A program made the translations under genes and the position numbers. A stretch of 64,000 bases of DNA from Lewinellaceae bacterium (GTDB lineage Bacteria > Bacteroidota > Bacteroidia > Chitinophagales > Saprospiraceae), in NCBI GenBank assembly GCA_020636325.1, contig JACJYC010000003.1, forward strand, positions 1-64,000. Direction: 5' to 3'. Position 1 is the stretch's first letter. Each line of letters begins with the position of its first letter. The notes under the pieces are model-generated. The model saw only the letters and a program-made list of their open reading frames with translations. It did no database searches and was not told where the DNA came from. This document shows positions 1 through 8,176 of this stretch, piece after piece.

Positions 1-82
1 GACAGGCTATCTCCGTGGATGTCACCTTTTTCCGCCATAGTGCCTCCCGCCGGCTCCACGAAGGCGGACTTCCTCTCTCCCT
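1..82. other. Left flank of the IS element, no gene seen
   Basis: No supportable gene. It holds a GC-rich stretch with an imperfect inverted repeat (about 28-65, tccgcc...ggcgga) and ends in the CCCT that is duplicated on the other side of the insertion sequence. Before the insertion this DNA was probably continuous with the octamer array at 1632. Confidence 0.5.
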
Positions 83-107
83 TGTCAATTCCTAAAAAAA
101 GTAGACA
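83..107 (+). repeat. IS left terminal inverted repeat
   Basis: Pairs with 1607-1631. Both begin TGTC and end GACA when read from outside inward. Confidence 0.85.
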
Positions 108-147
108 CTTTTGGTTAAAAAATGCTTTTTCCATGCCTGGGTATTGG

Positions 148-210
148 ACCTGCGATTTGGGTGTTGAAAAACGAAGCGTAGCGAAGTTTTTTAACACCCA
201 AATCGCAGGT
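148..210. terminator. Strong hairpin inside the IS, downstream of orfB
   Basis: A perfect 18-bp inverted repeat (148-165 with 193-210) is extended inward by GAAAAAC/GTTTTTT pairing. It lies between the transposase stop codon (260) and the left end, so it probably ends transposase transcription or blocks read-through across the IS end. Confidence 0.6.
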
Positions 211-259
211 AAAGCTTTTTCCCCAAAAAAGCTTTTATAAGTCGTTAACAGCTGTCTGT

Positions 260-1216
260 TCAAGCTGCATGGATTGCTGTTCTATCCGTTTGGCTGACGG
301 TCTGTTTGGTCTTTTTCTTTGGCCAATGCATCCGGACCTTTGCCATTTTTCCGCAGTGGACTTGTTCTGGAGTATTCATGTCTAAAGCCCGATGCGGCCG
401 CCGTGTATTGTATAGCTTCACAGCCTGAGCCGTCATGCTTTGCGCCATTTGCCGGGTAGGAATCCATTGGCCCAAGGCATATTCTTGTTTGAGTATGCCG
501 TTGAGCCGCTCTGCTTGTGCATTTTCGTAACAATCTCCCACGGCCGCCATACTGATCTGCATCTTGCGCTTGTGCAAAATAGACCGGTAAGCATGGCAAC
601 AGTATTGTACCCCATGATCGGAGTGATGGATCAACTGCTTATGATCAAACCCCGCCGGTAAAGTTTTCAACGCCTGTTTCAAGGCATTTATGCAACCCTC
701 CATCTCCAGCGTATCATGTAAACACCAGCCTACAATTTTTCGACTATATGCATCCATGATCAGGCACAAGTACATCCAACTCGCATTTACACTAATGTAG
801 GTAATATCGCATACCCATACTTGATTGGGAGCTGTTATTTCTTTGTTTACCAATAAGTTGCTGTATCGGCGATAAGCATGATCGGAATTCGTTGTCCGCG
901 TGCCGCCGGCCTTCTTTTCCAATAACATCCCGTTTTTCCGAAATAGCTCGTAGAATTTATCCCGACCCATCTTAATGGATCTGGCAGCCAACTCCGGCTG
1001 AAGTAATCGAAATACTTTATCGGTAGCTAATCGGGGCTGCAAGTATCGTTCCCGATGCGCCAAATTCAATACCGTATCGTTTTGATCCAACTCCTGAAGG
1101 CTTTGCTCCTGGCTCTTGTAATAAGCCGCTCGGCTATATCTGAAATATTGGCAAATCATTTGGATGCTAATGGCCAGTTTCCGTATTCCCAGCTTGGAAT
1201 GAACACGGAGCATCAC
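260..1216 (-). CDS. IS3-family transposase OrfB (DDE integrase core)
   Basis: This is the catalytic part of the transposase. After an HTH_21-like N-terminal region, the rve integrase core shows the DD(35)E triad: D137 (VCDITY), D200 (HHSDHG) and E236 (AQAERLNG). The frame opens at GTG 1216, directly followed by ATG 1213, which overlaps the orfA TGA. In this family the active protein is normally an OrfAB fusion made by -1 frameshifting in the A9G run just upstream, and the reading frame joins correctly here. At 318 residues it is full length. Confidence 0.92.
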   Translation of the reverse strand: MMLRVHSKLGIRKLAISIQMICQYFRYSRAAYYKSQEQSLQELDQNDTVLNLAHRERYLQPRLATDKVFRLLQPELAARSIKMGRDKFYELFRKNGMLLEKKAGGTRTTNSDHAYRRYSNLLVNKEITAPNQVWVCDITYISVNASWMYLCLIMDAYSRKIVGWCLHDTLEMEGCINALKQALKTLPAGFDHKQLIHHSDHGVQYCCHAYRSILHKRKMQISMAAVGDCYENAQAERLNGILKQEYALGQWIPTRQMAQSMTAQAVKLYNTRRPHRALDMNTPEQVHCGKMAKVRMHWPKKKTKQTVSQTDRTAIHAA

Positions 1217-1587
1217 TTTTGATCCCGCTTTTTTTTTAATGACTCCTTGTCTACGCCCAATTGTTCGCAGGCTATCTCCAGATAGCTTTCATTGGCCAGG
1301 CTTTCCAACTGAAGGTTCACCACCAGTTTGCGAAGCTCTTCATTCTCTTGCTTTAAACGTTTGACCACATCTTGCTCTTTGATATCCATTACCAGTACTT
1401 GTTTCGACAATAAATGATTCTTGCCATAGCGTACCAACCACTTCTTTACCGTGTTGGTCCCTTTGATCTCATACTTCTTCGCTACTCCTGTAGCACTTAA
1501 TCCCTCCGTTTCCATCCGACGGATTACTTCCATCTTAAATGACTCACTGTAGCGTATCGTTTTACGCTGTTTTACTCCTTTGTTCAT
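1213..1587 (-). CDS. IS3-family OrfA, helix-turn-helix protein
   Basis: A 124-residue HTH_Tnp_1-type protein that in IS3 elements binds the terminal repeats. Residues ~10-55 hold the helix-turn-helix (SESFKMEVIRRMETEG...ATGVAKKYEI). The rest is a leucine-rich coiled segment (KRLKQENEELRKLVVNLQLE) that mediates multimerisation in the family. The C-terminal lysine run SLKKKRDQK is encoded by the frameshift signal. Its stop overlaps the start of orfB. Confidence 0.88.
   Translation of the reverse strand: MNKGVKQRKTIRYSESFKMEVIRRMETEGLSATGVAKKYEIKGTNTVKKWLVRYGKNHLLSKQVLVMDIKEQDVVKRLKQENEELRKLVVNLQLESLANESYLEIACEQLGVDKESLKKKRDQK
1228..1237 (-). other. Programmed -1 frameshift signal (A9G)
   Basis: On the minus strand nine A residues are followed by G, within codons AAA AAA AAG of orfA. 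A -1 slip puts ribosomes in the orfB frame (GCG GGA TCA AAA GTG ATG), giving an OrfAB fusion. This is the usual IS3-family mechanism; its use here is inferred. Confidence 0.75.
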
Positions 1588-1606
1588 GATTTTGCAAAGT
1601 TAATCA

Positions 1607-1631
1607 TGTCAACCTATTTCAGGAACAGACA
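1607..1631 (-). repeat. IS right terminal inverted repeat
   Basis: Mate of the repeat at 83-107, 19 of 25 bases identical. It lies 20 bp upstream of the orfA start, where the transposase promoter is expected. Confidence 0.85.
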
Positions 1632-1679
1632 CCCTCTCTCACCCTCTCACCCTCTCACTCTCTCACCCTCTCACCCTCT
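1632..1679. repeat. Octamer array (AGGGTGAG on the minus strand)
   Basis: About six degenerate copies of an 8-nt word run from the IS edge to the TAG stop codon of sqr (1678-1680). The same word family recurs at 13047-13119 and after the SulP gene at 16541. Confidence 0.85.
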
Positions 1680-2871
1680 AAAACTCCCTCCCCCGCAACA
1701 TCCCATGCCAGTACAGCTGCGGCAATCCGTAAGCCTTCAGGGCGTACATGCTGTACCGTTCCTTTGATTGGTCGAACGGAAAGGTTTCCTGCGGCGTCAG
1801 GTTGTAGTCGAATTCCGCCATGACCAGGCTGCCGTATCCTGTCACCAGCGGACAAGACGTGTAGCCGTCATAGGCTTGACCGGGCGATTGACCGCGCATG
1901 ACGGCCAGCAGGTTTTCCACCAGAACCGGCGCCTGTTTGCGAATGGCAGCCCCCGTTTTGGAGGTCGGCAGGTTGCTGGCATCCCCGCAGGAGAAAACAT
2001 TGGGATATTTGGTGTGCTGAGTTGTATGCTTGTCGACGCTCACCCAACCGGTTTCGGCGGCCAACGGGCTTTCCTTGATGAAGTCCGGAGCGCTCTGCGG
2101 CGGGGTTACGTGGATCATATCGTATTCCATTTCGGTTCGCTGGCCGGTCTTCATATTTTCGAAAACGGCAATCTTCCTGTCCGGCTTCAACTCCACCAGG
2201 TTTTCGAAATACATGGCCTTGATGTTGTTGCGGGCGATCACCTTATCCAGGGAACGGGCGTATTTGGCCACCGAAAAGATATTGCCAGCCGCACTGGCGA
2301 ACACGACGTCGATATCCTTGCGAACGCCAGTCCGGCGGAAATGATCGGCGGCGAGGTAGCAGATCTTCTGGGGCGCCCCGCCGCACTTGATGGGGGTAGC
2401 CGGCTGGGTAAAGATGGCGCGGCCTTTTTTCAGGTTCTTGATATTGTCCCAGGTAGAGCCTACCGTCTGGAAGGAATAATTGCTGCAAACGCCGGTTCCG
2501 GGTTTGCCTACGCTTTCCTTCAGGCCTGGGATCTTGTCCCAGTCGATCTGGATGCCCGCTGCGACCACCAGGTAGTCGTACGTAACGGTATCGCCGCCGG
2601 CCAGTTCAACGGAATTGTTATCCGGGTTGAGGGAAACGACCTTGTCCTTGATCCAGGAAGCGCCGTCGGGAATGAAGTCGGCTTCATTCCGTTCGGAGAT
2701 ATCTTTGGAAAACACACCGCCGCCGACCAAAGTCCAGATCGGCTGGTAGTAGTGCTTCTCATTGGGTTCGATGATGGTTACCTGGGGGGCGTCGGGCTGG
2801 TTGCGCAACATGGCGGCAATGGTCAAACCGGCTGTACCGCCGCCTATGATCAATATCTGATGGTGAGTCAT
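1678..2871 (-). CDS. sqr: Sulfide:quinone oxidoreductase, type II (SQOR-like)
   Basis: A flavoprotein that oxidises sulfide, passes electrons to the quinone pool and transfers the sulfane sulfur to a thiol acceptor. The 397-residue protein starts with an FAD-binding GGG motif (IIGGGTAGL, residues 8-16). The two catalytic cysteines of the mitochondrial-type enzyme are recognisable: C163 in IKCGGAPQKI and C340 in YTSCPLVTGY. The C-terminal block TFPFDQSKERYSMY is also characteristic of this type. It lies 52 bp downstream of the DUF1641 gene, with which it probably forms an operon under the Crp-type site at 3587. Peripheral membrane location is inferred from the family. The octamer array and the IS follow its stop codon directly. 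Confidence 0.92.
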   Translation of the reverse strand: MTHHQILIIGGGTAGLTIAAMLRNQPDAPQVTIIEPNEKHYYQPIWTLVGGGVFSKDISERNEADFIPDGASWIKDKVVSLNPDNNSVELAGGDTVTYDYLVVAAGIQIDWDKIPGLKESVGKPGTGVCSNYSFQTVGSTWDNIKNLKKGRAIFTQPATPIKCGGAPQKICYLAADHFRRTGVRKDIDVVFASAAGNIFSVAKYARSLDKVIARNNIKAMYFENLVELKPDRKIAVFENMKTGQRTEMEYDMIHVTPPQSAPDFIKESPLAAETGWVSVDKHTTQHTKYPNVFSCGDASNLPTSKTGAAIRKQAPVLVENLLAVMRGQSPGQAYDGYTSCPLVTGYGSLVMAEFDYNLTPQETFPFDQSKERYSMYALKAYGLPQLYWHGMLRGREF

Positions 2872-2923
2872 TTTTAGTTGATTTGTTGTTATAAATCGTT
2901 ATTGAGGTCGGACAGAAACGACA

Positions 2924-3517
2924 TCAAAGGTGCTTGCCAAAATGCTTCAGGAAGTTCAGGAGGAAGCCCAATCCCTTCTGGCGATCGGGATCTTTCAAAG
3001 CGCGAAGCAGGCCGAAAATGCCGCTTGCCTTTGCCGGCGGTTCGTTGCCGGCGGCGGTCAATGCCCGGTTGGCGGCGCCGGCCACAGATACCAGGGCCTG
3101 CGGATCGAAGCCGCCTGCAACCGCTTTTTGCATCATTTCATCGGCGGTATCGGCCATCATGGCAATGATCCCCGGCAGCTGGTTGGTCATGGTCAATACC
3201 TGGTCGAGCCTTTCGGGCATACCGGGCGCCGTCAGTTTGCCGGCCATTTCCAGACCGTTCTTGACGTGGGTTTCCATGCTGTTGCCGTGTTCGTCGGCCT
3301 TGGAATAGATCTCATCGATGGAGTCGGTGGCCATCGCAACGAGGCCCGGGCCCTGCTGCATCAATACGGTGAGGTTATCGACAGCTTTTTCAAGGGTATC
3401 CAGCCTGGACAGCAGGTGCTCGATGGCGGTCAGCGTCCTCTCTTCGGAGAACCTGTCCAGCATCTGACGCCCCGCATCGGTTTCCTGCCAGGCGGAAAAC
3501 GCAGTGCTATTTGTCAT
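2924..3517 (-). CDS. DUF1641-domain protein, SQR partner
   Basis: This 197-residue protein has the DUF1641 look: an N-terminal helical segment (FSEERTLTAIEHLLSRLDTL), repeated TDSIDEIY/TADEMMQ-like amphipathic helices, and a glycine-rich C-terminus (FGLLRALKDPDRQKGLGFLL). Proteins of this family are often encoded beside sulfide:quinone oxidoreductases or formate dehydrogenases, but no biochemical role is established that I know of. Here it is first gene of a two-gene unit with sqr. There is no signal peptide or membrane segment, so it is probably cytoplasmic, perhaps associating with SQR at the membrane (inference). Confidence 0.8.
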   Translation of the reverse strand: MTNSTAFSAWQETDAGRQMLDRFSEERTLTAIEHLLSRLDTLEKAVDNLTVLMQQGPGLVAMATDSIDEIYSKADEHGNSMETHVKNGLEMAGKLTAPGMPERLDQVLTMTNQLPGIIAMMADTADEMMQKAVAGGFDPQALVSVAGAANRALTAAGNEPPAKASGIFGLLRALKDPDRQKGLGFLLNFLKHFGKHL

Positions 3518-3557
3518 ATCAACTCGTTGAAAATGAAAGATATTTCGTTATCAACGA

Positions 3558-3602
3558 CAAGATAGGACACGATACCCCTTTTCGTTTGTGACACAGGTCA
3601 CA
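3558..3602 (-). promoter_or_regulatory. Crp-type operator upstream of DUF1641-sqr
   Basis: TGTGA-CACAGG-TCACA at 3587-3602 is a perfect TGTGA-N6-TCACA palindrome. At the spacing seen in the sister promoters, the minus strand reads CTATCTTG (3565 to 3558), a poor match to TAnnTTTG, or TATCTTG one base further on. This is the weakest -7 box in the set. Confidence 0.75.
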
Positions 3603-3694
3603 CAACCGATAAAGATTTGATGGTTTTGAGCCGATTCAATATAACTGCCGGATAGGGCCGCCCGCCACAGAACTTTTCTTCGCTTTCCGGCAGC

Positions 3695-4729
3695 TCAATA
3701 GCTGGTTTCGTCCAGCTTGACCTTCCCCTTGAAGGTCCAGAACACAAATATCGTATAGGCCGCTACCAAAGGCGCTCCGATCAAAGCGATCAGCAGCATG
3801 ATGCCCAGGGATTTTTCGGAAGAAGCCGCATTGTACACATCAATATTGAATTGGGGATCCACCGTCGACAACAGGATGTTCGGATACAGCTCAAATGCCA
3901 CCAGGATCAGCAACATGCTCACCGTGACGGAAGAAAAAATGAAAGCCTGCAGGTACTTATGCCTGGAAACCAGCCTGGGAATATTGGCAATGCTCAGCAT
4001 CGCGATCAACGGCAGGACGAACAAGGCGGGCGATGCCTTGAAATCATCCGATAAATGGGGCAGGTAGATCAGCGTGTAAACCGTTGTCAGGGCGAAACTG
4101 ACCACAAAGAAAATGATCGTCCGGCGCAGCAACAGCGTCAATTTGGCGAATAGCCTGCCCTCCGTTTTCATCGTCAGGTAAATGGCGCCGTGCATGCTGA
4201 ACAGGGCCACCGTCGTAACCCCCACCATGACCGCATACAGGTTGATGAATTGCAGCCAATGCCCCTGGAAACTGAAATGCTCGCCGACCGGCACCCCCTG
4301 CAGCACATTCCCCAGGACCACGCCCAGCAAAAAAGCCAGCATGACGCTGGAAACGCTGTAGCTGATATCCCAGAATTTGCGCCACCACAACATCGGCTCC
4401 TTGCTCCTGAATTCTATCGAAACGGCCCGGAAGATCAGAAAGGCCAGAAACAGCATAAACGGGATATACATGGCTGAAAACAGGAACGCGTATACGACCG
4501 GGAACCCCGCAAAAAGGGCCCCGCCGCCGATCACCAGCCAGACTTCATTGCCGTCCCAAACCGGGCCGACCGCGTTCAGCGCGATCCTCCGGCTGTTCTC
4601 CTTTTTCAAAAACAAATGCAGCGCCCCCGCGCCGAGATCGAAGCCGTCCAGAATAGCGTAACCGCTGAACAGCCCGCCGACAACCAGGAACCAGAGGGTT
4701 GGATAATCGATGCCCAGGAAGGTGGCCAT
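3695..4729 (-). CDS. cydB: Cytochrome bd quinol oxidase subunit II
   Basis: A 344-residue multi-pass membrane protein of the CydB family. It opens with a hydrophobic segment and the family signature WFLVVGGLFSGYAILDGFDLGAGAL, followed by WDGNEVWLVIGGGALFAGFP near residue 58. It forms the non-haem partner of CydA in the bd oxidase, which reduces O2 to water with electrons from quinol. It lies 33 bp downstream of cydA in the same unit. Because bd oxidases resist inhibition by sulfide in bacteria where this was tested, its place in a sulfide-oxidation island is meaningful. Confidence 0.95.
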   Translation of the reverse strand: MATFLGIDYPTLWFLVVGGLFSGYAILDGFDLGAGALHLFLKKENSRRIALNAVGPVWDGNEVWLVIGGGALFAGFPVVYAFLFSAMYIPFMLFLAFLIFRAVSIEFRSKEPMLWWRKFWDISYSVSSVMLAFLLGVVLGNVLQGVPVGEHFSFQGHWLQFINLYAVMVGVTTVALFSMHGAIYLTMKTEGRLFAKLTLLLRRTIIFFVVSFALTTVYTLIYLPHLSDDFKASPALFVLPLIAMLSIANIPRLVSRHKYLQAFIFSSVTVSMLLILVAFELYPNILLSTVDPQFNIDVYNAASSEKSLGIMLLIALIGAPLVAAYTIFVFWTFKGKVKLDETSY

Positions 4730-4762
4730 ATTGGAAGGATTTGAGGATTTGTGAATCGGGGA

Positions 4763-6130
4763 TCAATCTTGAAAGATAGCGCCTTGCTTCGGACGGTGCA
4801 CGAAATCATCGCCCTCTTCAGGCCCTTTCACGATCTTCCGGTGCAGCAGATAGATGAACAACCCGAACAGCAACAGGTAAATGATCGTGAACAGGATCAG
4901 GGAAAACAGAACCTGGCCCGCGGTAACCGCTTCGGACAAGGCCTCAGAGGTGCGCAAATGGCCGTATACCACCCAGGGCTGCCGGCCCATCTCGGCGGTG
5001 AACCACCCCACCTGATTGGCCATCTGCGGCAGGATCACGGCGGGTACAAACAGCCGCATCAGCCATCGCTGTTCGAACAACCTGCCGCGCCACCACTGCA
5101 CAAGGCCCAGCAGCGTCAGCCCGATCAGCGCTATGCCGATCGCCACCATCAGGTGGTAGAACTGGAAAACGGCGTTGACGGCGCCCGGGCGGTCCGCTTC
5201 CGCAAAGGAATTCAGCCCCGGCACCTTGGCGCCCCAGTCGCCGTTGACCAGAAAGCTCAGTCCGTTGGGTATTTTCAGGCCCGACGTTTGCTGATCTTCC
5301 TTATTCACCCACCCCAGCAGGTAAAGGTCGGCGGTTTCCAGGGTATCGAAATGGCCTTCCATGGCCGCCAGTTTAGCCGGCTGGTAACGGGCCACCACTT
5401 CGGCGGACCGGTGGCCGGCGAACAATTGCGCTACCGAGGAAACGGCCGCGATGGCAAGGGCGATCTTGAATCCTTTCCGGGAAAGTTCCGCATGCCGTCC
5501 CTTTACGAGGTACCAGGCATGGACGCTCATGACCAGGAATGCCCCGGCCAGGAATGCTCCGATCCAGACGTGCAGCACCCGGTCAACACTGGAGGGATTA
5601 AAGACCATGGCCCAGAAATCGGTGATCTCTGCCCGGGCCAGCATCCCCTCTCCGACGATATGGAACCCGGCAGGCGTTTGTTGCCAGGAATTGGCCACCA
5701 CGATCCAGATGGCGGAGAACATGGAGCCGAGCCAGACGCCTATGGTGGCAATAAAATGCACCCGCGGACTGACGCGGTTCCAACCGAACAGCAATACGCC
5801 CAGAAAGCCGCTTTCGAGGGCAAAAGCGAAGATGCCCTCAGCCGCCAGGGCGCTGCCGAACACGTCGCCGACATACCGGGAATAGACCGCCCAGTTGGTG
5901 CCGAATTCGAATTCCATCACGATGCCGGTCGCCACGCCGATGCCGAAGGTGAGGGCAAAAATCTTGGTCCAGAAGCGGGCCATATGGTGGTATACCTGCC
6001 TGCCGGTCCTGAGGAACATGCCTTCCATAAAGACCATCACGAGGCCTAATCCGATACTGAGCGGCGGATAGATGTAGTGAAAAGCAACGGTAAACGCGAA
6101 CTGTATTCGCGCCAATATTTCAACGTCCAT
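4763..6130 (-). CDS. cydA: Cytochrome bd quinol oxidase subunit I
   Basis: The haem-bearing subunit. The proximal haem ligand H18 (AFHYIYPP) is visible, as are a second conserved histidine in MSVHAWYLVKGRH, and the GWFTAEMGRQPW block that holds the methionine haem ligand. The quinol-binding K...E pair of the Q-loop is in AKLAAMEGHF. At 455 residues it belongs to the short Q-loop class. It lies seven bases after the Crp-type regulator gene and upstream of cydB, apparently co-transcribed with the long sulfur operon starting at 11142. Confidence 0.95.
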   Translation of the reverse strand: MDVEILARIQFAFTVAFHYIYPPLSIGLGLVMVFMEGMFLRTGRQVYHHMARFWTKIFALTFGIGVATGIVMEFEFGTNWAVYSRYVGDVFGSALAAEGIFAFALESGFLGVLLFGWNRVSPRVHFIATIGVWLGSMFSAIWIVVANSWQQTPAGFHIVGEGMLARAEITDFWAMVFNPSSVDRVLHVWIGAFLAGAFLVMSVHAWYLVKGRHAELSRKGFKIALAIAAVSSVAQLFAGHRSAEVVARYQPAKLAAMEGHFDTLETADLYLLGWVNKEDQQTSGLKIPNGLSFLVNGDWGAKVPGLNSFAEADRPGAVNAVFQFYHLMVAIGIALIGLTLLGLVQWWRGRLFEQRWLMRLFVPAVILPQMANQVGWFTAEMGRQPWVVYGHLRTSEALSEAVTAGQVLFSLILFTIIYLLLFGLFIYLLHRKIVKGPEEGDDFVHRPKQGAIFQD

Positions 6131-6137
6131 GACGAAC

Positions 6138-6794
6138 TTATTGGGTTTCGATCAGTTCAATGCTGTTCCGGCCGAGCCGGACCTTGCCCATGTGTTCCAG
6201 TTGTTTGAGCAACCTGGAAACGGCCTCCCGCGAAGAGTTCAGGGAAGCGGCGATATCCTGGTGGGTGGCCTTGATCAGCTTGCTGTTGGCCGTATCCGAT
6301 TTTTTGCGCAGGTAATCCAGGAGCCGCTCGTCCATTTTCTGGAACGCGATCCGGTCGATGGTCCTGACCAGTTCGGTCATCCGGTAATCGTATGACATCA
6401 TCACGAAGTTCTTCCAACTCTGGTATTTGCGCATCCACTCGTCCATTTTCCGGACCGGAATGCCGATAAAGGTGACATCTTCCTCGGCTTCGGCCCGGAT
6501 GATGCTCTTTTTATCCATCATGCAGCAGCTGAAGGACATGGTGCAGGCGTTGCCGGCTTCCAGGAAATAGAGGAACAGTTCGTTTCCGCCTTCATCTTCC
6601 CGGACGACCTTGATGCTGCCCTCAATGACCAGCGGCACCAGTTTGACGTAGGAGCCGTAGTCCATGATCACTTCACCGGCCCGATAGTGGAATATCTTTC
6701 CGGCCTCGGCGATTTCTTCCTGCAGGCCTTTTTCGGCAATTTCAGGAAAATGCTGGCGCACCAGCTGTAAAATATCTCCGCTTTCAGTATACAT
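6138..6794 (-). CDS. Crp/Fnr-family regulator, candidate master regulator of the sulfur island
   Basis: A 218-residue protein with an N-terminal cyclic-nucleotide-binding-like beta-barrel (~25-115), a dimerisation helix and a C-terminal winged helix-turn-helix. The recognition helix (NSSREAVSRLLKQLE) carries R189, E190 and R194 in the R-E-x-x-x-R arrangement that reads TGTGA half-sites in E. coli CRP, rather than the FNR arrangement. This agrees with the TGTGA-N6-TCACA sites found upstream of seven units of the island. C84, C90 and C91 lie in the barrel, the last two vicinal, which suggests thiol or persulfide sensing; no FNR-like N-terminal cysteine cluster is present. It is embedded between a porin gene and cydAB. 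Ligand and targets are inferred. Confidence 0.85.
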   Translation of the reverse strand: MYTESGDILQLVRQHFPEIAEKGLQEEIAEAGKIFHYRAGEVIMDYGSYVKLVPLVIEGSIKVVREDEGGNELFLYFLEAGNACTMSFSCCMMDKKSIIRAEAEEDVTFIGIPVRKMDEWMRKYQSWKNFVMMSYDYRMTELVRTIDRIAFQKMDERLLDYLRKKSDTANSKLIKATHQDIAASLNSSREAVSRLLKQLEHMGKVRLGRNSIELIETQ

Positions 6795-6820
6795 ATCTGA
6801 TTATTTCCATGTCACCAGGA

Positions 6821-8176
6821 TCAATACATGGCCAGCAGGCCCAGGCCCAGCCAATTGCCGCGGGTGATGGCGCCGACTTCCGGCTGGGAAAAATACGCAT
6901 TGACGGTGCTGCCGGAGCCGGCTGAGCCGGCATCGCCGCGGCGCCACGTATAATGGAGGTTGACCTTGAGCTTTCGGGGCATCAGGTGAAGGTTCACGCC
7001 TGCCTCCAGGCTGTAATCCTTTCCGGATGCCAGTTTCATGGCTTCCGCCGTTTTTTGACCGGCAGGGTCCATCGGGCCTTTGAATACGGCAGCGGTTACC
7101 ACGGGTTCCAGAAACCGGTTATGCCGCATGTGAAAATTCCAGCTGAGCCGGCAACATCCCGTGTCCGCCCGATAGGCCCTGACCTCAGCATGGCCGTTGT
7201 CCGTCAGGCTGGATCTCCTTTTCAGCAGATCCCATTCGCCTGCCAGGTTAAAGGCCTTCCAATTAATTAAAACATCCAGATTGAACGCCTGGTTGTTTAA
7301 AAATCCGGCTTCAGCACCCTGTCCGGCCAAACCGATCCCGATGGACAATCCCTTCCTGCGATTGAAGAAATTGTACTCCTGAACCTGCTTGTAAGTCTTC
7401 GATTCCGGATCGCCGATGCTGAATACAGCCCGGCCGACCCAGACTACCGGACTGTAGTCTCCGGACGAGTTGCTGCCGTAGGTGTCAAAAACGGGATTAA
7501 AAACCCCGAAATCGTATTGGCAGCCTATGTGTAATGCCGTATCGAGCAGCAATCCGCCCGCATTGATGCCGCCGAGCCGGCCGGGGCCGGGGCCGAATAT
7601 ATGGCGGCGCATATAGGTTTGCGATGCGGCTTTTTCCATCGAACTGACCCTGAATGAGCCCGTCACGCTTTCTCTGCCGAATTGCGGGGTAAAGTACCCT
7701 GCGGTCAGGTTCAACGCCTGTCCGCAACCCGGCAACGAATAGGCCACGAACGCATTCAGCGGGTTGATAACCGGGCTGGACCCGTTGTTGGCCGAGCCCG
7801 GCGCTCCTGAGAGGGCTTCCTTTCCCACCTGATCCAGGCCAAATAGGAGCTCAACCTTGAGCCCTTCGAACAATTCCGACCGGACACCGAACCGGGTACG
7901 CCGGACGATGGTGTTCAACCTTGGCCGGATCCTTTCGTACCGGCTGCTATCCCGGTTAAAAACCGCCTCGTTGACGGTATAAACGCTCCACACCTGAATG
8001 CCCAGCACCGGGTCGATCCGTTTGATCCAGTCCGGTGTTTTGGACTGAGCGACCGCACCGGCCAGAAATAAAAAAAAGCAGGAAACCGACAAGAGGTTTC
8101 TGCCTGCTGCAACCGGAAGGTCAATGCGGTAACCTGGCTTTGAATACTCCATACATGTAGGCGCCGAAGATTGCAC
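6821..8176 (-). CDS. OprP/OprO-like outer membrane porin
   Basis: A predicted outer-membrane beta-barrel, clearly paralogous to the porin at 13187: shared blocks include NNGSSP, GYFTPQFGRES, SSMEKA, GPGPGR..GINAGG and the C-terminal WLGLGLLAMY, which ends in the aromatic residue typical of barrels. A hydrophobic signal segment (LLSVSCFFLFLAGAVAQ) precedes the mature part. The start is uncertain: the open frame runs to 8176 and overlaps the upstream PmpA-like gene by 56 bp; ATG 8152 and a TTG nearer the signal segment are alternatives. Likely passes anions or sulfur species; the substrate is unknown. Confidence 0.82.
   Translation of the reverse strand: MQSSAPTCMEYSKPGYRIDLPVAAGRNLLSVSCFFLFLAGAVAQSKTPDWIKRIDPVLGIQVWSVYTVNEAVFNRDSSRYERIRPRLNTIVRRTRFGVRSELFEGLKVELLFGLDQVGKEALSGAPGSANNGSSPVINPLNAFVAYSLPGCGQALNLTAGYFTPQFGRESVTGSFRVSSMEKAASQTYMRRHIFGPGPGRLGGINAGGLLLDTALHIGCQYDFGVFNPVFDTYGSNSSGDYSPVVWVGRAVFSIGDPESKTYKQVQEYNFFNRRKGLSIGIGLAGQGAEAGFLNNQAFNLDVLINWKAFNLAGEWDLLKRRSSLTDNGHAEVRAYRADTGCCRLSWNFHMRHNRFLEPVVTAAVFKGPMDPAGQKTAEAMKLASGKDYSLEAGVNLHLMPRKLKVNLHYTWRRGDAGSAGSGSTVNAYFSQPEVGAITRGNWLGLGLLAMY

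Larger units (their letters stand above)
83..1631 (-). mobile_element. IS3-family insertion sequence (complete)
   Basis: The element is 1549 bp. Its 25-bp imperfect terminal inverted repeats lie at 83-107 and 1607-1631, both start TGTC when read inward, and match at 19 of 25 positions. CCCT is duplicated directly outside at 79-82 and 1632-1635, a target duplication size normal for IS3 elements. It carries overlapping orfA and orfB with a slippery A9G run for -1 frameshifting. Both frames are open, so it may still be active. It landed in a CACCCTCT-type repeat array immediately downstream of the sqr stop codon; since CCCT is part of that repeat word, the target duplication could be partly coincidental. 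Confidence 0.9.

Noticed and set aside
19..240. A 73-codon plus-strand frame across the IS left end
   Set aside because: It spans the IS junction and the terminator-like hairpin, with no domain and no promoter.
4751..6049. A 432-codon plus-strand frame opposite cydA
   Set aside because: Antisense shadow; low-complexity His/Gly/Gln-rich translation, while cydA on the other strand shows all haem-ligand regions.
6795..6820. A Crp-type site before the regulator gene (TGTCA..TCAAT)
   Set aside because: Only a weak match, and the 26-bp gap suggests the gene is read through from the porin gene upstream.
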